DNA of 64,000 nucleotides from an uncultured Phycisphaerales bacterium (GCA_937927975.1 CALEZT010000215.1:1-64000), one strand, 5' to 3'. Positions 51,700 to 61,156 are shown, counted from the stretch's first letter. Notes: generated from the letters alone by a model not told the origin. A program made the numbers and translations.

Positions 51700-52638
51700 T
51701 CAATCATCTCCGTTCTTCCGGACCGACTTCTGTTTGCGGTACACCAGCTCTGGGCCGGGGCTCGACACCGTCATGCCCGCCGGCACGGACTCCTTGACCC
51801 AGGTGTTGCCGCCGATGACGGCGCCCTTGCCGATCACGACGTCGCCCAGGATCGTCGCCTCGGCGTAGATCGTCACGTCGTCCTCGATGGTCGGATGACG
51901 CTTGCCGCCCTTGATGATGCGGCCTCGCTCATCCCTTCGGAAGCTCATAGCGCCCAGCGTCGTGCCCTGGTAGATCTTCACATTCCTGCCGATGATCGAG
52001 GTCTCGCCGATGACGACGCCGGTGCCGTGGTCGATGAAGAAATGGCCGCCGATCTCGGCGCCGGGATGAATGTCGATGCCGGTCCGCATGTGGGCGCACT
52101 CGGACATGATCCGCGGAATCAGCGGCACCTGGCGGATGTGGAGCTCGTGGGCAATCCGATACGTCGCGATCGCGACGATGCACGGATAGCTCATCACGAT
52201 CTCCTCATAGGACCGGGCCGCGGGGTCGCCGTCGTAGGCGGCCTGGACGTCGCCCTTGAGCAGTCCGCGGATTCGCGGCAACGCTTCGAGGATCTCGCCT
52301 GTGACCTTCTCGGACCGCTCGGTGCAATCGCAATCGACGCAGTTCTCGATCCGGCACTGATACTGGTACGCCCGCTTGATCTGTTCGGAAAGCTCGGTAT
52401 AGACCTGGCTCAGGAGGTCGCCTACGATATACCGCACGTTCGACCGAGTGACCGCCTTGTTGCCCGTGTGACCAGGGAAAAGCAACTCGAACAACAAATC
52501 GAGCACCTCGATGATCTTGCCCCGCACCGGCAGGTTCGTCGCGTCGATGAAATTGATGCCGAAGTCGCCCTCATAGGTCTGGGCGATCTCCTCCACCAGT
52601 CTGTCCAGCGTCTTATCGATCAACCTTTGTTTCGTCAT
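51700..52638 (-). CDS. cysE: Serine O-acetyltransferase
   Basis: 312 residues. An N-terminal helical domain is followed by a left-handed beta-helix with hexapeptide repeats. Catalytic positions are in RTGIDIHPGAEIGGHFFIDH and GTGVVIGETSIIG. It makes O-acetylserine from serine and acetyl-CoA for CysK. The longer N terminus is of the EpsC/plant-like type. The gene lies between cysK and nadA with gaps of 50 and 42 bp. Confidence 0.94.
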   Translation of the reverse strand: MTKQRLIDKTLDRLVEEIAQTYEGDFGINFIDATNLPVRGKIIEVLDLLFELLFPGHTGNKAVTRSNVRYIVGDLLSQVYTELSEQIKRAYQYQCRIENCVDCDCTERSEKVTGEILEALPRIRGLLKGDVQAAYDGDPAARSYEEIVMSYPCIVAIATYRIAHELHIRQVPLIPRIMSECAHMRTGIDIHPGAEIGGHFFIDHGTGVVIGETSIIGRNVKIYQGTTLGAMSFRRDERGRIIKGGKRHPTIEDDVTIYAEATILGDVVIGKGAVIGGNTWVKESVPAGMTVSSPGPELVYRKQKSVRKNGDD

Positions 52639-52688
52639 TCAACCTTGACTCCCAGTTCAACAGGGACTCCTGAAAAAGGGCCCTTCAA

Positions 52689-53633
52689 CTACACGAATTC
52701 CGGCTCAGGCAGATCGGCGAACAGCTCCGTGGAGACGTAGCGTTCTCCGGTGTCGCAGATGAAGGTCACGATCGTCCTGCCTTCATTCTCGGGACGCTTC
52801 GACAGTTGCGCCGCTGCCCAGAGGTTCGCGCCGCCGCTGATTCCGGACAGAATGCCCTCTTCCGCAGCCAGCCGGCGGGCCATCTGGAGGGCGTCCTCAT
52901 TCGAAACCTGCACGATCTCGTCGATCAAGTCGGTCCGCAGGACCTCCGGCACGAAACCCGCGCCGATCCCCTGGATCTTGTGACGCCCCGGCGGGCCGCC
53001 GGAGAGGACTGGCGAGTCCTTCGGCTCGACCGCCACCACCTTCAAATCGGGGTTCTTGCCCTTGAGCACCTCGCCGCAGCCGGTCAACGTGCCGCCGGTT
53101 CCTACGGCCGCAACCAGTATATCAACCTTTCCATCGGTATCGATCCAAATCTCTTTGGCGGTGGTCTCGCGATGCGCCTGGGGATTGGCGGGGTTCGTGA
53201 ACTGCTGGAGCATGTACATATGGGGATTCTGGGCCACCAGCCGTTCGGCCTGCTCGACGGCGCCTCGCATCCCGACGTCCGCGGGAGTCAGCAGGATACG
53301 AGCGCCCAGCAATTGGAGGAGCTTTCGCCGCTCGACGCTCATCGATGCCGGCATGGTCAGGATCAGCGGAATGCCTTTGGCGGCACAAATGAACGCCAGC
53401 CCGATGCCGGTGTTGCCGCTGGTCGGCTCCACGAGGATCGTTTGGGGTCCGATCAGACCAGCCTCCTGGGCCGCTTCGACCATGAACTTGGCGATGCGGT
53501 CCTTGACGCTGCCGCAGGGGTTCTTCGACTCCAGTTTGACCAGAATCTCCGCCCTCCTCGATCCCAGCTTGTTGATCCGCACCAACGGCGTATACCCCAC
53601 CGCCGCGGCGATGTCCTCAAATACGGCGCTCAT
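52689..53633 (-). CDS. cysK: Cysteine synthase A
   Basis: 314 residues. PLP Lys lies in ESKNPCGSVKDRIAKF (about residue 43), the substrate loop is EPTSGNTGIGLAF, and the phosphate-binding loop is AAVGTGGTLTGCGE. The C terminus may dock into CysE. It converts O-acetylserine and sulfide to cysteine, the substrate for NifS. It is 26 bp downstream of the Rrf2 regulator gene. Confidence 0.96.
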   Translation of the reverse strand: MSAVFEDIAAAVGYTPLVRINKLGSRRAEILVKLESKNPCGSVKDRIAKFMVEAAQEAGLIGPQTILVEPTSGNTGIGLAFICAAKGIPLILTMPASMSVERRKLLQLLGARILLTPADVGMRGAVEQAERLVAQNPHMYMLQQFTNPANPQAHRETTAKEIWIDTDGKVDILVAAVGTGGTLTGCGEVLKGKNPDLKVVAVEPKDSPVLSGGPPGRHKIQGIGAGFVPEVLRTDLIDEIVQVSNEDALQMARRLAAEEGILSGISGGANLWAAAQLSKRPENEGRTIVTFICDTGERYVSTELFADLPEPEFV

Positions 53634-53659
53634 GAATCGCGTTCCAACCTGCCGCCCTG

Positions 53660-54091
53660 CTAGATATGGTATTCCGTCGTGCTCGGTTTGGATTCCTGAA
53701 CCAGATCGGACAGCGTGATCGAGCCCAGGACGTCCTGGATCGCGGCCTCAACGCGGACCCAGACCCGGCGGGCTGCACAATCCGATGAGCGTTTGCAGTA
53801 CGAATCGTCTTCCGTGCATTCGGCGGTCGTCACCGGGCCTTCCAGACATCGAAAGACCTCGCTGAGCCGGACCTGATCCGGCGCATGGGCCAGGACGTAT
53901 CCGCCCTTCGAGCCCCGAACGCTTCGAACGAACCCCGCCGAACGAAGCAGACTCATGAGCTGTTCGAGGTACTTCACCGAGATGTCCTGCCGCTCGGCAA
54001 TGACCTTCAACTGCAAGGGCCGTTTGCCCTCGTGCTGGGCCAGTTCGATGATCGCCCGCATCCCGTAACGAGTGCGTGTCGAGAGTTTCAT
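53660..54091 (-). CDS. Rrf2-family regulator, IscR-like
   Basis: 143 residues, first gene of the operon. The winged helix reads MKLSTRTRYGMRAIIELAQH then ISVKYLEQLMSLLRSAGFVR. Three cysteines lie in the pattern CTEDDSYCKRSSDC, the place and spacing expected for an Fe-S ligand loop as in IscR. CymR-type cysteine repressors lack these cysteines, so cluster sensing is the better guess. AGGAG precedes the ATG. It probably controls its own operon (cysK, cysE, nadA, nifU, nifS). A possible -35 (TTGACG) lies near 54147-54142, but no good -10 is visible. Confidence 0.92.
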   Translation of the reverse strand: MKLSTRTRYGMRAIIELAQHEGKRPLQLKVIAERQDISVKYLEQLMSLLRSAGFVRSVRGSKGGYVLAHAPDQVRLSEVFRCLEGPVTTAECTEDDSYCKRSSDCAARRVWVRVEAAIQDVLGSITLSDLVQESKPSTTEYHI

Positions 54092-54355
54092 GCTGCGTAA
54101 TCTCCTACTATTCCACTACGATTACTGTGAAAAATGCCGGCCGTCAAGATCCGTGTTGTCGCACCACCTACTCCTTGCCGGACGCCATCCGCCCAGCGGT
54201 CCAGGGTGTCGGCAATGGTACAGACGCCACTAGGGTTTACCCCTCACGTGGCCTGGTGGTTCGTGATCCCCCCCCAAATTCCTGGCAATTAACTATACAT
54301 CCCCCCAGGCTTGGAGCGGGACGCACAGACGGATCGAGAAGTCGGGGGAATTCGT

Positions 54356-54597
54356 GGCTCATCCGGTTTTCGCGTATTTCGATCCCGCCCGAAGCGGGCG
54401 GGCCTGGGAGATTTTGCGCTTTTCACCAGCAGCATGGACGGCGCGCCACGCACCCATGGCTGGTAACCCGTGGCTGGTGTCTCGGATCACCGGTCACGGA
54501 TCGCCCCTCCATGCTATTGCCTCAAAGCGGAAAATCTCCTCCGCACGCCGCTTGAGGCGTGCCGAAACCACAAAAGTATGCCAAAACCGGATGAGCC
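54356..54597. repeat. Fold-back (MITE-like) element with perfect 15-bp ends
   Basis: GGCTCATCCGGTTTT at 54356-54370 and its exact complement AAAACCGGATGAGCC at 54583-54597 form the ends. Inside, further inverted matches continue: GGAGATTTT..CGCTTT on the left against AAAGCGGAAAATCTCC on the right, and CCCGAAGCGGGCGGG against the GC-rich right arm. The core CCTGGGAGATTTTGCGCTTT is related to elements at 26864 and 63797. The 620-bp gap between rrf2 and exonuclease III has no other feature. Confidence 0.8.
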
Positions 54598-54713
54598 TTA
54601 TTTACGATTGGCTCCCTGCGATTTAGGATGCCTATCGAGGTTCGCAGAAGATGCCTGTCGGGCCGATCCAGTCCAGCGTGCATGCAAGGAATGAATCGAA
54701 AATGGTGGATTCG

Positions 54714-55484
54714 ATGCGTTTCGCCAGTTTCAACGTCAACTCCGTCCGGGTCCGACTCCCGATCGTTCTGGCCTGGCTGCAGAAAAATCAGCCCGATGTT
54801 CTGGCGCTCCAGGAGACCAAGGTCCAGGACGAGAGTTTCCCCAGAGAGTCGTTCGAGTCAATCGGCTACCGATGCGCGTTCCGAGGCCAGAAGAGCTACA
54901 ACGGCGTGGCTTTGGTCTCGCGTCATGAACTGGAGCGCGTGGAGTTCGGCCTGCCCGACGAGCCTCGCGACGAGGCACGGATCGTCACCGCCCAGGTCCG
55001 AGGCATCACCCTGGTCAATACGTACGTTCCGCAGGGCTACCTCGCGGACACGGACAAGTTCCAGTACAAGCTCGACTGGTTCGCCCGGCTCCTCGACTGC
55101 TTTCAGACCCGCTTCCAACCGACGGACCCGGTCCTGTGGATGGGGGACCTGAACGTCGCGCCGCTGCCCATCGACGTGTACGACGCCGCAGCGGTGGAGG
55201 GACACGTCTGCTATCATCCCGCAGTCCACAAGGCGCTGGCACAGATCATGGAGTGGGGATTCACGGACCTCTTTCGAAAACACTGCGCCGACGCCGGCCA
55301 GTATACCTTCTGGGATTACAGACGAGGCAGCGACTTCGCCAGGAACCGCGGCTGGCGCATCGATCACATGATGGCCACCGCTCCCTTAGCGGACCGATGC
55401 ACCGCCTGCACCATCGACCGCGAGCCCCGCGCCGCGGACCGCCCCAGCGATCACACCCCGATCGTCGCCCGGTTCGAATGGTGA
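54714..55484 (+). CDS. xth: Exodeoxyribonuclease III
   Basis: 256 residues from ATG 54714, with GGTGGA 4 nt upstream; ATG 54702 is an alternative. Family motifs: RFASFNVNSVRVRLP, VLALQETKVQDESFP (metal-binding Glu), NTYVPQG, WMGDLNVAPLPIDVYD, WRIDHMMAT and SDHTPIVARF (catalytic Asp-His). It is an AP endonuclease and 3'-5' exonuclease in base excision repair. It is convergent with the PEP-CTERM gene, stop to stop at 7 bp. Confidence 0.95.
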   Translation: MRFASFNVNSVRVRLPIVLAWLQKNQPDVLALQETKVQDESFPRESFESIGYRCAFRGQKSYNGVALVSRHELERVEFGLPDEPRDEARIVTAQVRGITLVNTYVPQGYLADTDKFQYKLDWFARLLDCFQTRFQPTDPVLWMGDLNVAPLPIDVYDAAAVEGHVCYHPAVHKALAQIMEWGFTDLFRKHCADAGQYTFWDYRRGSDFARNRGWRIDHMMATAPLADRCTACTIDREPRAADRPSDHTPIVARFEW

Positions 55485-55491
55485 TTTCGAC

Positions 55492-56208
55492 TCAGACGAC
55501 ACGTCTCCTGCGGAGCCAACCGGCGAGCCCCGCGCCGAAGACGCCAAGCACAACCGCGCCCGGGGCCGGGACCACACTGTTCATGCGAACCCACATCTCG
55601 CAGTCGCTATTACCGATATCCCCACCGCTAGCGACCGCGTACAGATACAACTGGTATGTGTGGGCGGGATCGACGCGAAGAACGCTACCCCAGGCCAAAG
55701 ACTCGAACCAGTAGTTCTCGTGCCCCCCCTCCCAGGGCCTCACAGGCCATTCAACATTAAGCATAACCGCCTGAGTCGTCATATCTACAAGAGTGAGTCT
55801 CGTTGCGACTTCAAAAGGATGCCCTGCCCGCCAGCCACCGGCATCCACATTAAGAACTCTCGTTCCCTCCGCGGGCTGAAAAACGTACGTGGATTCAGCA
55901 AGTCCCACAGCGGTCCAACGGCACCCATGCGATTCAACACGAAAGTCGCCCGCGCTGCTCGATGCCGAGACGCTATAGGAATACCCCGGGTGGAAGACCT
56001 CGATCCCGGTTGCGGAACCGGAAACAGGACCGGAACCCATAATGTCATAGCTCTCACGGATACCCTCCGGCGACTCCTCCCACGGGTCCGTTCCGGCAGA
56101 ACCCCATACGTGATGCTGCTGTGAAAGAAGGATAAATCCGGAAGGAGCGCTCCAGGCGGTACCGGCCACAACCAGCACCACAACATGCGAAATGACAGCT
56201 CTTTTCAT
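55492..56208 (-). CDS. PEP-CTERM-type secreted protein
   Basis: 238 residues from ATG 56208 (AGGAG 7 nt upstream). A signal peptide (VISHVVVLVVAGTAWS) precedes a beta-rich domain of unknown function. The C terminus is a sorting tripartite tail: VVPAPGA, TM segment VVLGVFGAGLAGWL, and RRRR. The VPAPGA variant is one I associate with Phycisphaerae. An exosortase would cleave and anchor it; none is in the window. Three cysteines are present in the body. Function unknown. Confidence 0.85.
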   Translation of the reverse strand: MKRAVISHVVVLVVAGTAWSAPSGFILLSQQHHVWGSAGTDPWEESPEGIRESYDIMGSGPVSGSATGIEVFHPGYSYSVSASSSAGDFRVESHGCRWTAVGLAESTYVFQPAEGTRVLNVDAGGWRAGHPFEVATRLTLVDMTTQAVMLNVEWPVRPWEGGHENYWFESLAWGSVLRVDPAHTYQLYLYAVASGGDIGNSDCEMWVRMNSVVPAPGAVVLGVFGAGLAGWLRRRRVV

Positions 56209-56613
56209 CTCCACTCTCCTAGTTTGAGATCCGACACAACTGGTCGAGACTCTTGCTACGGGCCCAAAAACCACAGGACGTTCATGATTATAAGACGTCT
56301 CTTCCGATTGTCTATGCCTAGAGATACCTACTCTTGGAAATTTCCGAAGGAGATTCTCCTTCGTCTCCACAGATTCAGTAGGCGAAAAGGGGGGAAGGGC
56401 CTAGCCGTGCTTCCGCGTCGTCCTTCCGTTGGGGATTGGCTCAGCAAGATGTCGCCCAGCCGGCTTCCGCGATAGGTCGGTTGCTCCCGAAAAAGTCCAA
56501 CCTGGCTGAAAAGAACGTGCCCTCTGCGGATTCCACCTCCTTACCCAACTTCTTCTGGCAAGGAGGTATCCGCGCGGAGGATGGGGAAATCAAGCGATGG
56601 CGTACGTGGGCCG
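56209..56613. other. Intergenic stretch with a small palindrome, no gene
   Basis: About 405 bp between two minus-strand secreted-protein genes, AT-richer than the flanks. A 17-bp palindrome, GAAGGAGATTCTCCTTC, lies at about 56346-56362. Short open frames here have no ribosome binding site. The promoter of the PEP-CTERM gene should be within it, but I could not identify convincing hexamers. Confidence 0.45.
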
Positions 56614-58923
56614 CTACTTGATCTTGATCGTGTCGGCGCCGCTGAAGTAGCGATCGTCTCGGAGGGCGCCGACGATACGCAGTTCGACGTCGCCGTTGGC
56701 CGTCACGGCGGCCAGGACCGCCGCAGTGTCGAACCGCGCGATGGCAAAGACCGACCCGTTCATCCAGACCATCGTCGTCTGCGTCGTCGCCGCGACGCTG
56801 CCGGGGAAGAGCAGCATGGGCTCGGTCGGATCGAAATCGGTCGCGCGTCTGCCCGACGGCAGTTTGACCATCGCGATCACCGCCTGTCCGGGTTTCTTGC
56901 GGTCGATCACGCTCGGCGAAATCGCGGCCACCGTCGGAAGGACCGGCCAGACGCCGGCGGCCACCTCGTCCTCGACCGAATCGAAAATCCCGTCGTTGAC
57001 GATCAGCGTGAAGGCGTGCTCGCCGATTGGCAGCGTGAAAGTGAACTGCGACTGTGCGGACACGAGCTGGCCCTCGCGATACCACCGATAGGTCAGCGGC
57101 AGCCCCTCGGGATCGATCGAACGGCCCCCGTCCAGCGTGACGCTTCCGGAGATTCCGTCGAGGGAGAATCCTGCCACGTTGGGACCGGCCTCCGCGATCG
57201 GCGGATCGTTCTTGAGCTCATAGGCCCCCATGTCCACCGCGACGCCTGAACGTCGAGGCCGACCGCCGAAGTCTCTGGCGTTGGGTCCTGACGACGCAGC
57301 CGGGTCGCCGGCGTCGACGCAGGGGGAGTTCCACGCTAGGCGGTAGTCGCCGTCGAACCACACGTCGTCCGCGAGTTCCCGCGGGGTCTCTTTGTCGTCC
57401 CACCGTCCGGCGTCCACGAATCGCGGTTCAGCGTCACGATTGCCCTGCCCGATCCAGCCGCCTTTGACGTTGCTGTAGGCGATATCCACAATCGAGTTGT
57501 CGCTGATCCACACGCTGTCGCCCTGGTCCCAGAGGATGCTGTTGCTGATCCGGACATGACTGATCCCCGGCTCATTGGACGATGCGCAGGCCAGGCTCGC
57601 GCCGCGGGTCGCAAAGTTGCCGGTGAGCGTGCAGTGATTCAGCGTGACGGTGGCGAAAGAACAGTAGATCGCCCCGCCGCGTCCGGATTCCAGGCCGGTG
57701 CACAGGTTGCCGCTGAGGATGCAGTTGGACAGGATCAGCTCGCCTTCGGTGTGATTGGCGATGCCGCCGCCGTCGTAGATGGTCGAGTTGCCGCTGACGA
57801 GGCAGCGCTCCATCGTGACTCGGCTGCCCCAGTCCTTGTACAGGCCGCCGCCGCGCCAGGAGCTCCAGTTGTCCGCAATGACGCAATCGATGAACACCGG
57901 CGCGCCGCTTCCGCGACAATAGACCCCGCCGCCATAGTATCCCGCGGCGTTGCCCTCGATCAGACAGTTGCGAATGATCGGGTCGGACCCATCGATGTAA
58001 AGCCCGCCGCCGCAACTGCGCTCGTCGGGACTGCTGGAGCCAAAGGCGTGACCGCCACGGATGGTGAAGCCGTCCAACACTGCGCTGGAGCCCACGCCGA
58101 CGGCGGTCACCACGTGACGGCAGTTGTCCGCCCGGCTGGAATGGCCGACCAGACGATCTCGGAAGATCAGCGCGTCGTCGTTGGCCAGGAGATCGCCGCT
58201 GAGGACGGTTTCATGCAGAAGGATGTCCCGCTGATGGGGATTGGGCGAACCGTTGCCCGCGAAACCGCCTTTAAGGACGACGTCGGTCTTGAGTTTGAAC
58301 GTCGAAGTCACGTCGGCTGGAAACGGGTCGGACCCGCCGTCAGGACGGTACACGCCGCGAGCGACGCGGATCTCGCAAGGTTGAGAGACAAACGACAAGG
58401 CGCTCTGCAAATCCGTGAAGGCGTCGGCCCAGCTCGCGCCATTCTGCAAACCCTTGGCTCGCCAATCCACGTAGTAGACTGTCCAGCCGGGGTCCTTCGT
58501 GACTTCGAAGGGGATCGAGACGTTGATCCCGCTGTGCTTGCAGACGAAGACCCAGCGTCCCGCCGGAAGGTAGCCGAACGAGCCTTCCAGGCCGCAGACC
58601 GGACTGAGGGTCGTGCAATCCTCGTCGGCCGGGGGCTGGAACGCCAGTCGCACCTCCCGCTTGCTCATATCGATTTTGAGCACGGGCTTGCCGCCCAGGG
58701 CACGCTCGGCGACGCAGGAGTTCGCGTATACGCGGGTCGGACCGGAGAAGAAGATCATCCCTCCGTCGTTCGGCTCCGTCGGGTGAATCGACCAGTTCGT
58801 CGGACTCGACGCTCCGGCGATCCAGACGACCTCGTCGCCGCAGACCCTGGCTGCCACGAGGAGAACCAGAGCGAGAAAGCCGAGCATGGCGCGTCCGTCT
58901 TTGCTGAGTGCATCCCACCGCAT
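56614..58923 (-). CDS. Secreted parallel beta-helix protein with PKD-like domain
   Basis: 769 residues from ATG 58923 (GGGAG 7 nt upstream). Signal peptide (AMLGFLALVLLVAARVCG), then an N-terminal sandwich of about 140 residues. A right-handed beta-helix follows (about 165-480), with VYYVDWRAKGLQNGASWADA at its start and repeated GGGLYIDGSDPIIRNCLIEG, GGGVYCRGSGAPVFIDCVIA type coils. It ends DFGGRPRRSGVAVDMGAYE, the usual closure of the planctomycete/Verrucomicrobia 'choice-of-anchor' helix proteins. A PKD-like domain (about 575-665) and a C-terminal beta domain complete it. Polysaccharide binding or lysis is possible, but no catalytic residues are evident. Confidence 0.85.
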   Translation of the reverse strand: MRWDALSKDGRAMLGFLALVLLVAARVCGDEVVWIAGASSPTNWSIHPTEPNDGGMIFFSGPTRVYANSCVAERALGGKPVLKIDMSKREVRLAFQPPADEDCTTLSPVCGLEGSFGYLPAGRWVFVCKHSGINVSIPFEVTKDPGWTVYYVDWRAKGLQNGASWADAFTDLQSALSFVSQPCEIRVARGVYRPDGGSDPFPADVTSTFKLKTDVVLKGGFAGNGSPNPHQRDILLHETVLSGDLLANDDALIFRDRLVGHSSRADNCRHVVTAVGVGSSAVLDGFTIRGGHAFGSSSPDERSCGGGLYIDGSDPIIRNCLIEGNAAGYYGGGVYCRGSGAPVFIDCVIADNWSSWRGGGLYKDWGSRVTMERCLVSGNSTIYDGGGIANHTEGELILSNCILSGNLCTGLESGRGGAIYCSFATVTLNHCTLTGNFATRGASLACASSNEPGISHVRISNSILWDQGDSVWISDNSIVDIAYSNVKGGWIGQGNRDAEPRFVDAGRWDDKETPRELADDVWFDGDYRLAWNSPCVDAGDPAASSGPNARDFGGRPRRSGVAVDMGAYELKNDPPIAEAGPNVAGFSLDGISGSVTLDGGRSIDPEGLPLTYRWYREGQLVSAQSQFTFTLPIGEHAFTLIVNDGIFDSVEDEVAAGVWPVLPTVAAISPSVIDRKKPGQAVIAMVKLPSGRRATDFDPTEPMLLFPGSVAATTQTTMVWMNGSVFAIARFDTAAVLAAVTANGDVELRIVGALRDDRYFSGADTIKIK

Positions 58924-59171
58924 TCACTGTCTCCCTGTCCTTGTTGTCTGAACAGAACCAAACCGGAAACGTCGGATAAGCAACGTATCGTCCGTTTGAT
59001 TGGAGGACTTAAGGGCGCCGGGGATGAGTCGGCAGGACATCGTCGAGCTCTTTCGAGCGAGCCTGCCCCAGCGAGACGCGTCCGAAAAGAAGCTGCTTCA
59101 CGGCGTGTCACAAACCGATTTGCGGGACGCGAGGTCCACGCCGGAAGAAATACACGGCGCCTTCGCCGGGG

Positions 59172-60167
59172 TTACCGGGATGGACGCGCGTTTATGGGGC
59201 CTATGTACTCGCGGGCCACAACGATGTCGTCGAACCAAACCCGGCTCGCGTGGCCGACGGGAGCCTTGGTGACATACAGAAGAAGCCAGAGGTAGTTCAG
59301 GTTCAGCTTGTCCTCGCTCCGCCAGCGGAATCCCTCGAAGGGCTCTCCATCGGGATCGGGCAAGAAGCTGTCCCATCGCCATTTGCCGCGAGGAAAACCC
59401 GGGCCCAGGTGGCTGAGGGTCTGCCCGTCCTTGACCCAGGGCCGACCGTCGATCCACAGGGCCTGCTCGCCGTTGCTCTCCGTCGCGGGCCGATTCATCT
59501 TCATCATCAGCTCGACGCAGATCCACCGTCCTCGTTCGACCGCCAGGCGGGGATCGTTGATGAAGTCATGTCCCCAGGAGCGTCCGTCCGGCGAGGAGCG
59601 CATCCCCATCCAGTAGGAGTAGAAGTCCCACCGCCACGCATCGCCGTAGGGCTCGATGCCGGTGGAGAACCGCTCGTCGCCCTCGGGTCGAGTGCCCGCC
59701 CCGCCCTGCGGCCACGCCGTCGCGGGGTTGTAGCCCCCGAGGTGGACGAAGTGATGGATGGGATAGCAGGCGGGATCGAACTTCACATAGAACCGCACGT
59801 GCAGTTTCTCATATCCCGGCAGCAGGCGCCGGTACAGATGGCCGCCTGTGTTCTGCCCGCCGATGTGGGTCATCAGGAGCGAACGTTTGCCGACGCTGGC
59901 GGCCGGCACGTCCGGCGAGAGGGACATGATCTCCTTGCTCTGCACGCTCTCCCACCGCGACCAGACCCCCGCCAAGTCCTGGGCCTCGAAATCCTCCACA
60001 AAGACGACCGCCGGGTCCTTCTCGATCCCCTCATCCGCGACGTACCTGGAGGCCAGACCACCGACCGGCAGGTTCGAGAGGGGCGACACATCCGACGCCG
60101 GCGACAAACCTGCCATGCACAGGACGATCAGAGCGGCCGACAGACGGCTATTCGTGGACATGCTCAT
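59172..60167 (-). CDS. Secreted concanavalin/heparin-lyase-like protein of unknown function
   Basis: 331 residues from ATG 60167 (AAAGGGGG upstream); an in-frame ATG at 60161 is equally possible. Signal peptide (RLSAALIVLCMAGLSPAS), then a beta-sandwich with VVFVEDFEAQDLAGVWSRWE, LHVRFYVKFDPACYPIHHFV and VWFDDIVVAREYIGP. The pattern is that of polysaccharide-lyase/glucanase jelly rolls found in planctomycete exoproteins. No catalytic glutamate pair can be assigned. Its stop lies about 250 bp from the beta-helix gene. Confidence 0.7.
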   Translation of the reverse strand: MSMSTNSRLSAALIVLCMAGLSPASDVSPLSNLPVGGLASRYVADEGIEKDPAVVFVEDFEAQDLAGVWSRWESVQSKEIMSLSPDVPAASVGKRSLLMTHIGGQNTGGHLYRRLLPGYEKLHVRFYVKFDPACYPIHHFVHLGGYNPATAWPQGGAGTRPEGDERFSTGIEPYGDAWRWDFYSYWMGMRSSPDGRSWGHDFINDPRLAVERGRWICVELMMKMNRPATESNGEQALWIDGRPWVKDGQTLSHLGPGFPRGKWRWDSFLPDPDGEPFEGFRWRSEDKLNLNYLWLLLYVTKAPVGHASRVWFDDIVVAREYIGPINARPSR

Positions 60168-60228
60168 CGGGGCCCCCTTTCCGCAGACGACCTTGCCGGG
60201 TATGGGCGGGACTGGAAGAACCAAGGAT

Positions 60229-60299
60229 CTGGGGAACTAGGATTCGAACCTAGACTAAATGATCCAGAGTCATTTGTGCTGCCGTTACACTATTCCCCA
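60229..60299 (-). tRNA. tRNA-Gln (anticodon CUG)
   Basis: The minus-strand sequence folds as a cloverleaf: acceptor TGGGGAA/TTCCCCA, D arm with AGTGTAACGGCAGCAC, anticodon loop ACTCTGGATC with CTG in place for Gln, and T loop GGTTCGAATCC. The discriminator is G. CCA is not encoded. Confidence 0.93.
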
Positions 60300-60332
60300 A
60301 ACAGCCCGTTCAGGCGAACGGAAGCCAGCTTA

Positions 60333-60944
60333 TCACAAGCCGGCGGAATTTTCAAATCGAAAATATTCAATCAATTTCCAGCCGCAGGGCAACAGAAAAG
60401 TCGCCAGGACGATCTTCAGCACGTCCCCGACCAGGAACGGGTACAAGCCCACCGCCAGGACCGATCCGCCCAGCGGCCTGCCCAGCAGATTGTCCAGGCA
60501 CGACAGCCAGGCCAATCCGCAGGCGTACATCGCGACGCTGCCCAGGACCATCGCCAGCATCGTCGTGATGGCCCGTCGGTCCCAGCCCCGCTCAGCCAGG
60601 GTGCCGACGACGTAGGCCGCCGGCACGAAGCCCAGGAGGAATCCGCCGGTAGGTCCGAAAAACATGGCCGGGCCGGCCCTTCCCTGCGAGAACACCGGAA
60701 GGCCCATCAAGCCCTCGGCCAGGTACGCCAGGACGCACAGCACGCCCCGACGCGACCCGAGCAACGCGGCCAGCATCAGCACCGCGAAGGTCTGACCCGT
60801 CACCGGGACGGGAAGCCCTACCGCGATCTGCGCCGAACCGGCGATGACGAGCGAACCGCCCGCGATCAACGCCGCGTCGTAGATGCGAGCATTCCTTTTC
60901 TCCGTGGGGCGAACGAGATCTGCAATTGTCAGTCCGGCAGTCAT
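60333..60944 (-). CDS. bioY: Biotin transporter substrate-binding subunit BioY
   Basis: 203 residues with six TM segments. Family motifs: QIAVGLPVPVTGQTFAVLML near residue 45, GRAGPAMFFGPTGGFLLGF near 100, and a C-terminal YPFLVGDVLKIVLA. BioY is the S component of ECF transporters and captures biotin; bioM and bioN are not nearby, so it works alone or with a shared ECF module. A strong promoter lies upstream. No BirA or BioR box was recognised. Confidence 0.93.
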   Translation of the reverse strand: MTAGLTIADLVRPTEKRNARIYDAALIAGGSLVIAGSAQIAVGLPVPVTGQTFAVLMLAALLGSRRGVLCVLAYLAEGLMGLPVFSQGRAGPAMFFGPTGGFLLGFVPAAYVVGTLAERGWDRRAITTMLAMVLGSVAMYACGLAWLSCLDNLLGRPLGGSVLAVGLYPFLVGDVLKIVLATFLLPCGWKLIEYFRFENSAGL

Positions 60945-61027
60945 AAACTCATCGCAAAAAGAAACACAAATTACCCATCGCGACGCCGCGGAACGCGCAA
61001 AACGCTCCGGCCGCGAGACAGGCGGCC

Positions 61028-61055
61028 ATTATATCGCCCCCCCGCCCGGCGTCAA
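61028..61055 (-). promoter_or_regulatory. bioY promoter
   Basis: On the minus strand TTGACG (61055-61050) and an exact TATAAT (61033-61028) are 16 bp apart, with a G-run in the spacer. The start near 61021 gives a leader of about 77 nt. The same module may serve the tRNA-Gln further on. Confidence 0.75.
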
Positions 61056-61129
61056 ACACACTTTACGCGGCATTGCACAGGATCGATCCGCAGCGGCCCG
61101 AAGGCAAGACCGGTTCTCACGATAGGCGC

Positions 61130-61156
61130 CACGAAGAGCACGAAGGCCACGAAGGC
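61130..61156. repeat. Three tandem 9-bp CACGAAGRS repeats
   Basis: CACGAAGAG, CACGAAGGC and CACGAAGGC follow one another. They lie in the 345-bp gap between bioY and the helicase gene, which otherwise holds only the bioY promoter. Confidence 0.7.

Noticed and set aside
61130..61156. Tandem CACGAAG units as the start of a CRISPR array
   Set aside because: Units are 9 bp with no spacers; too short and too simple for CRISPR.
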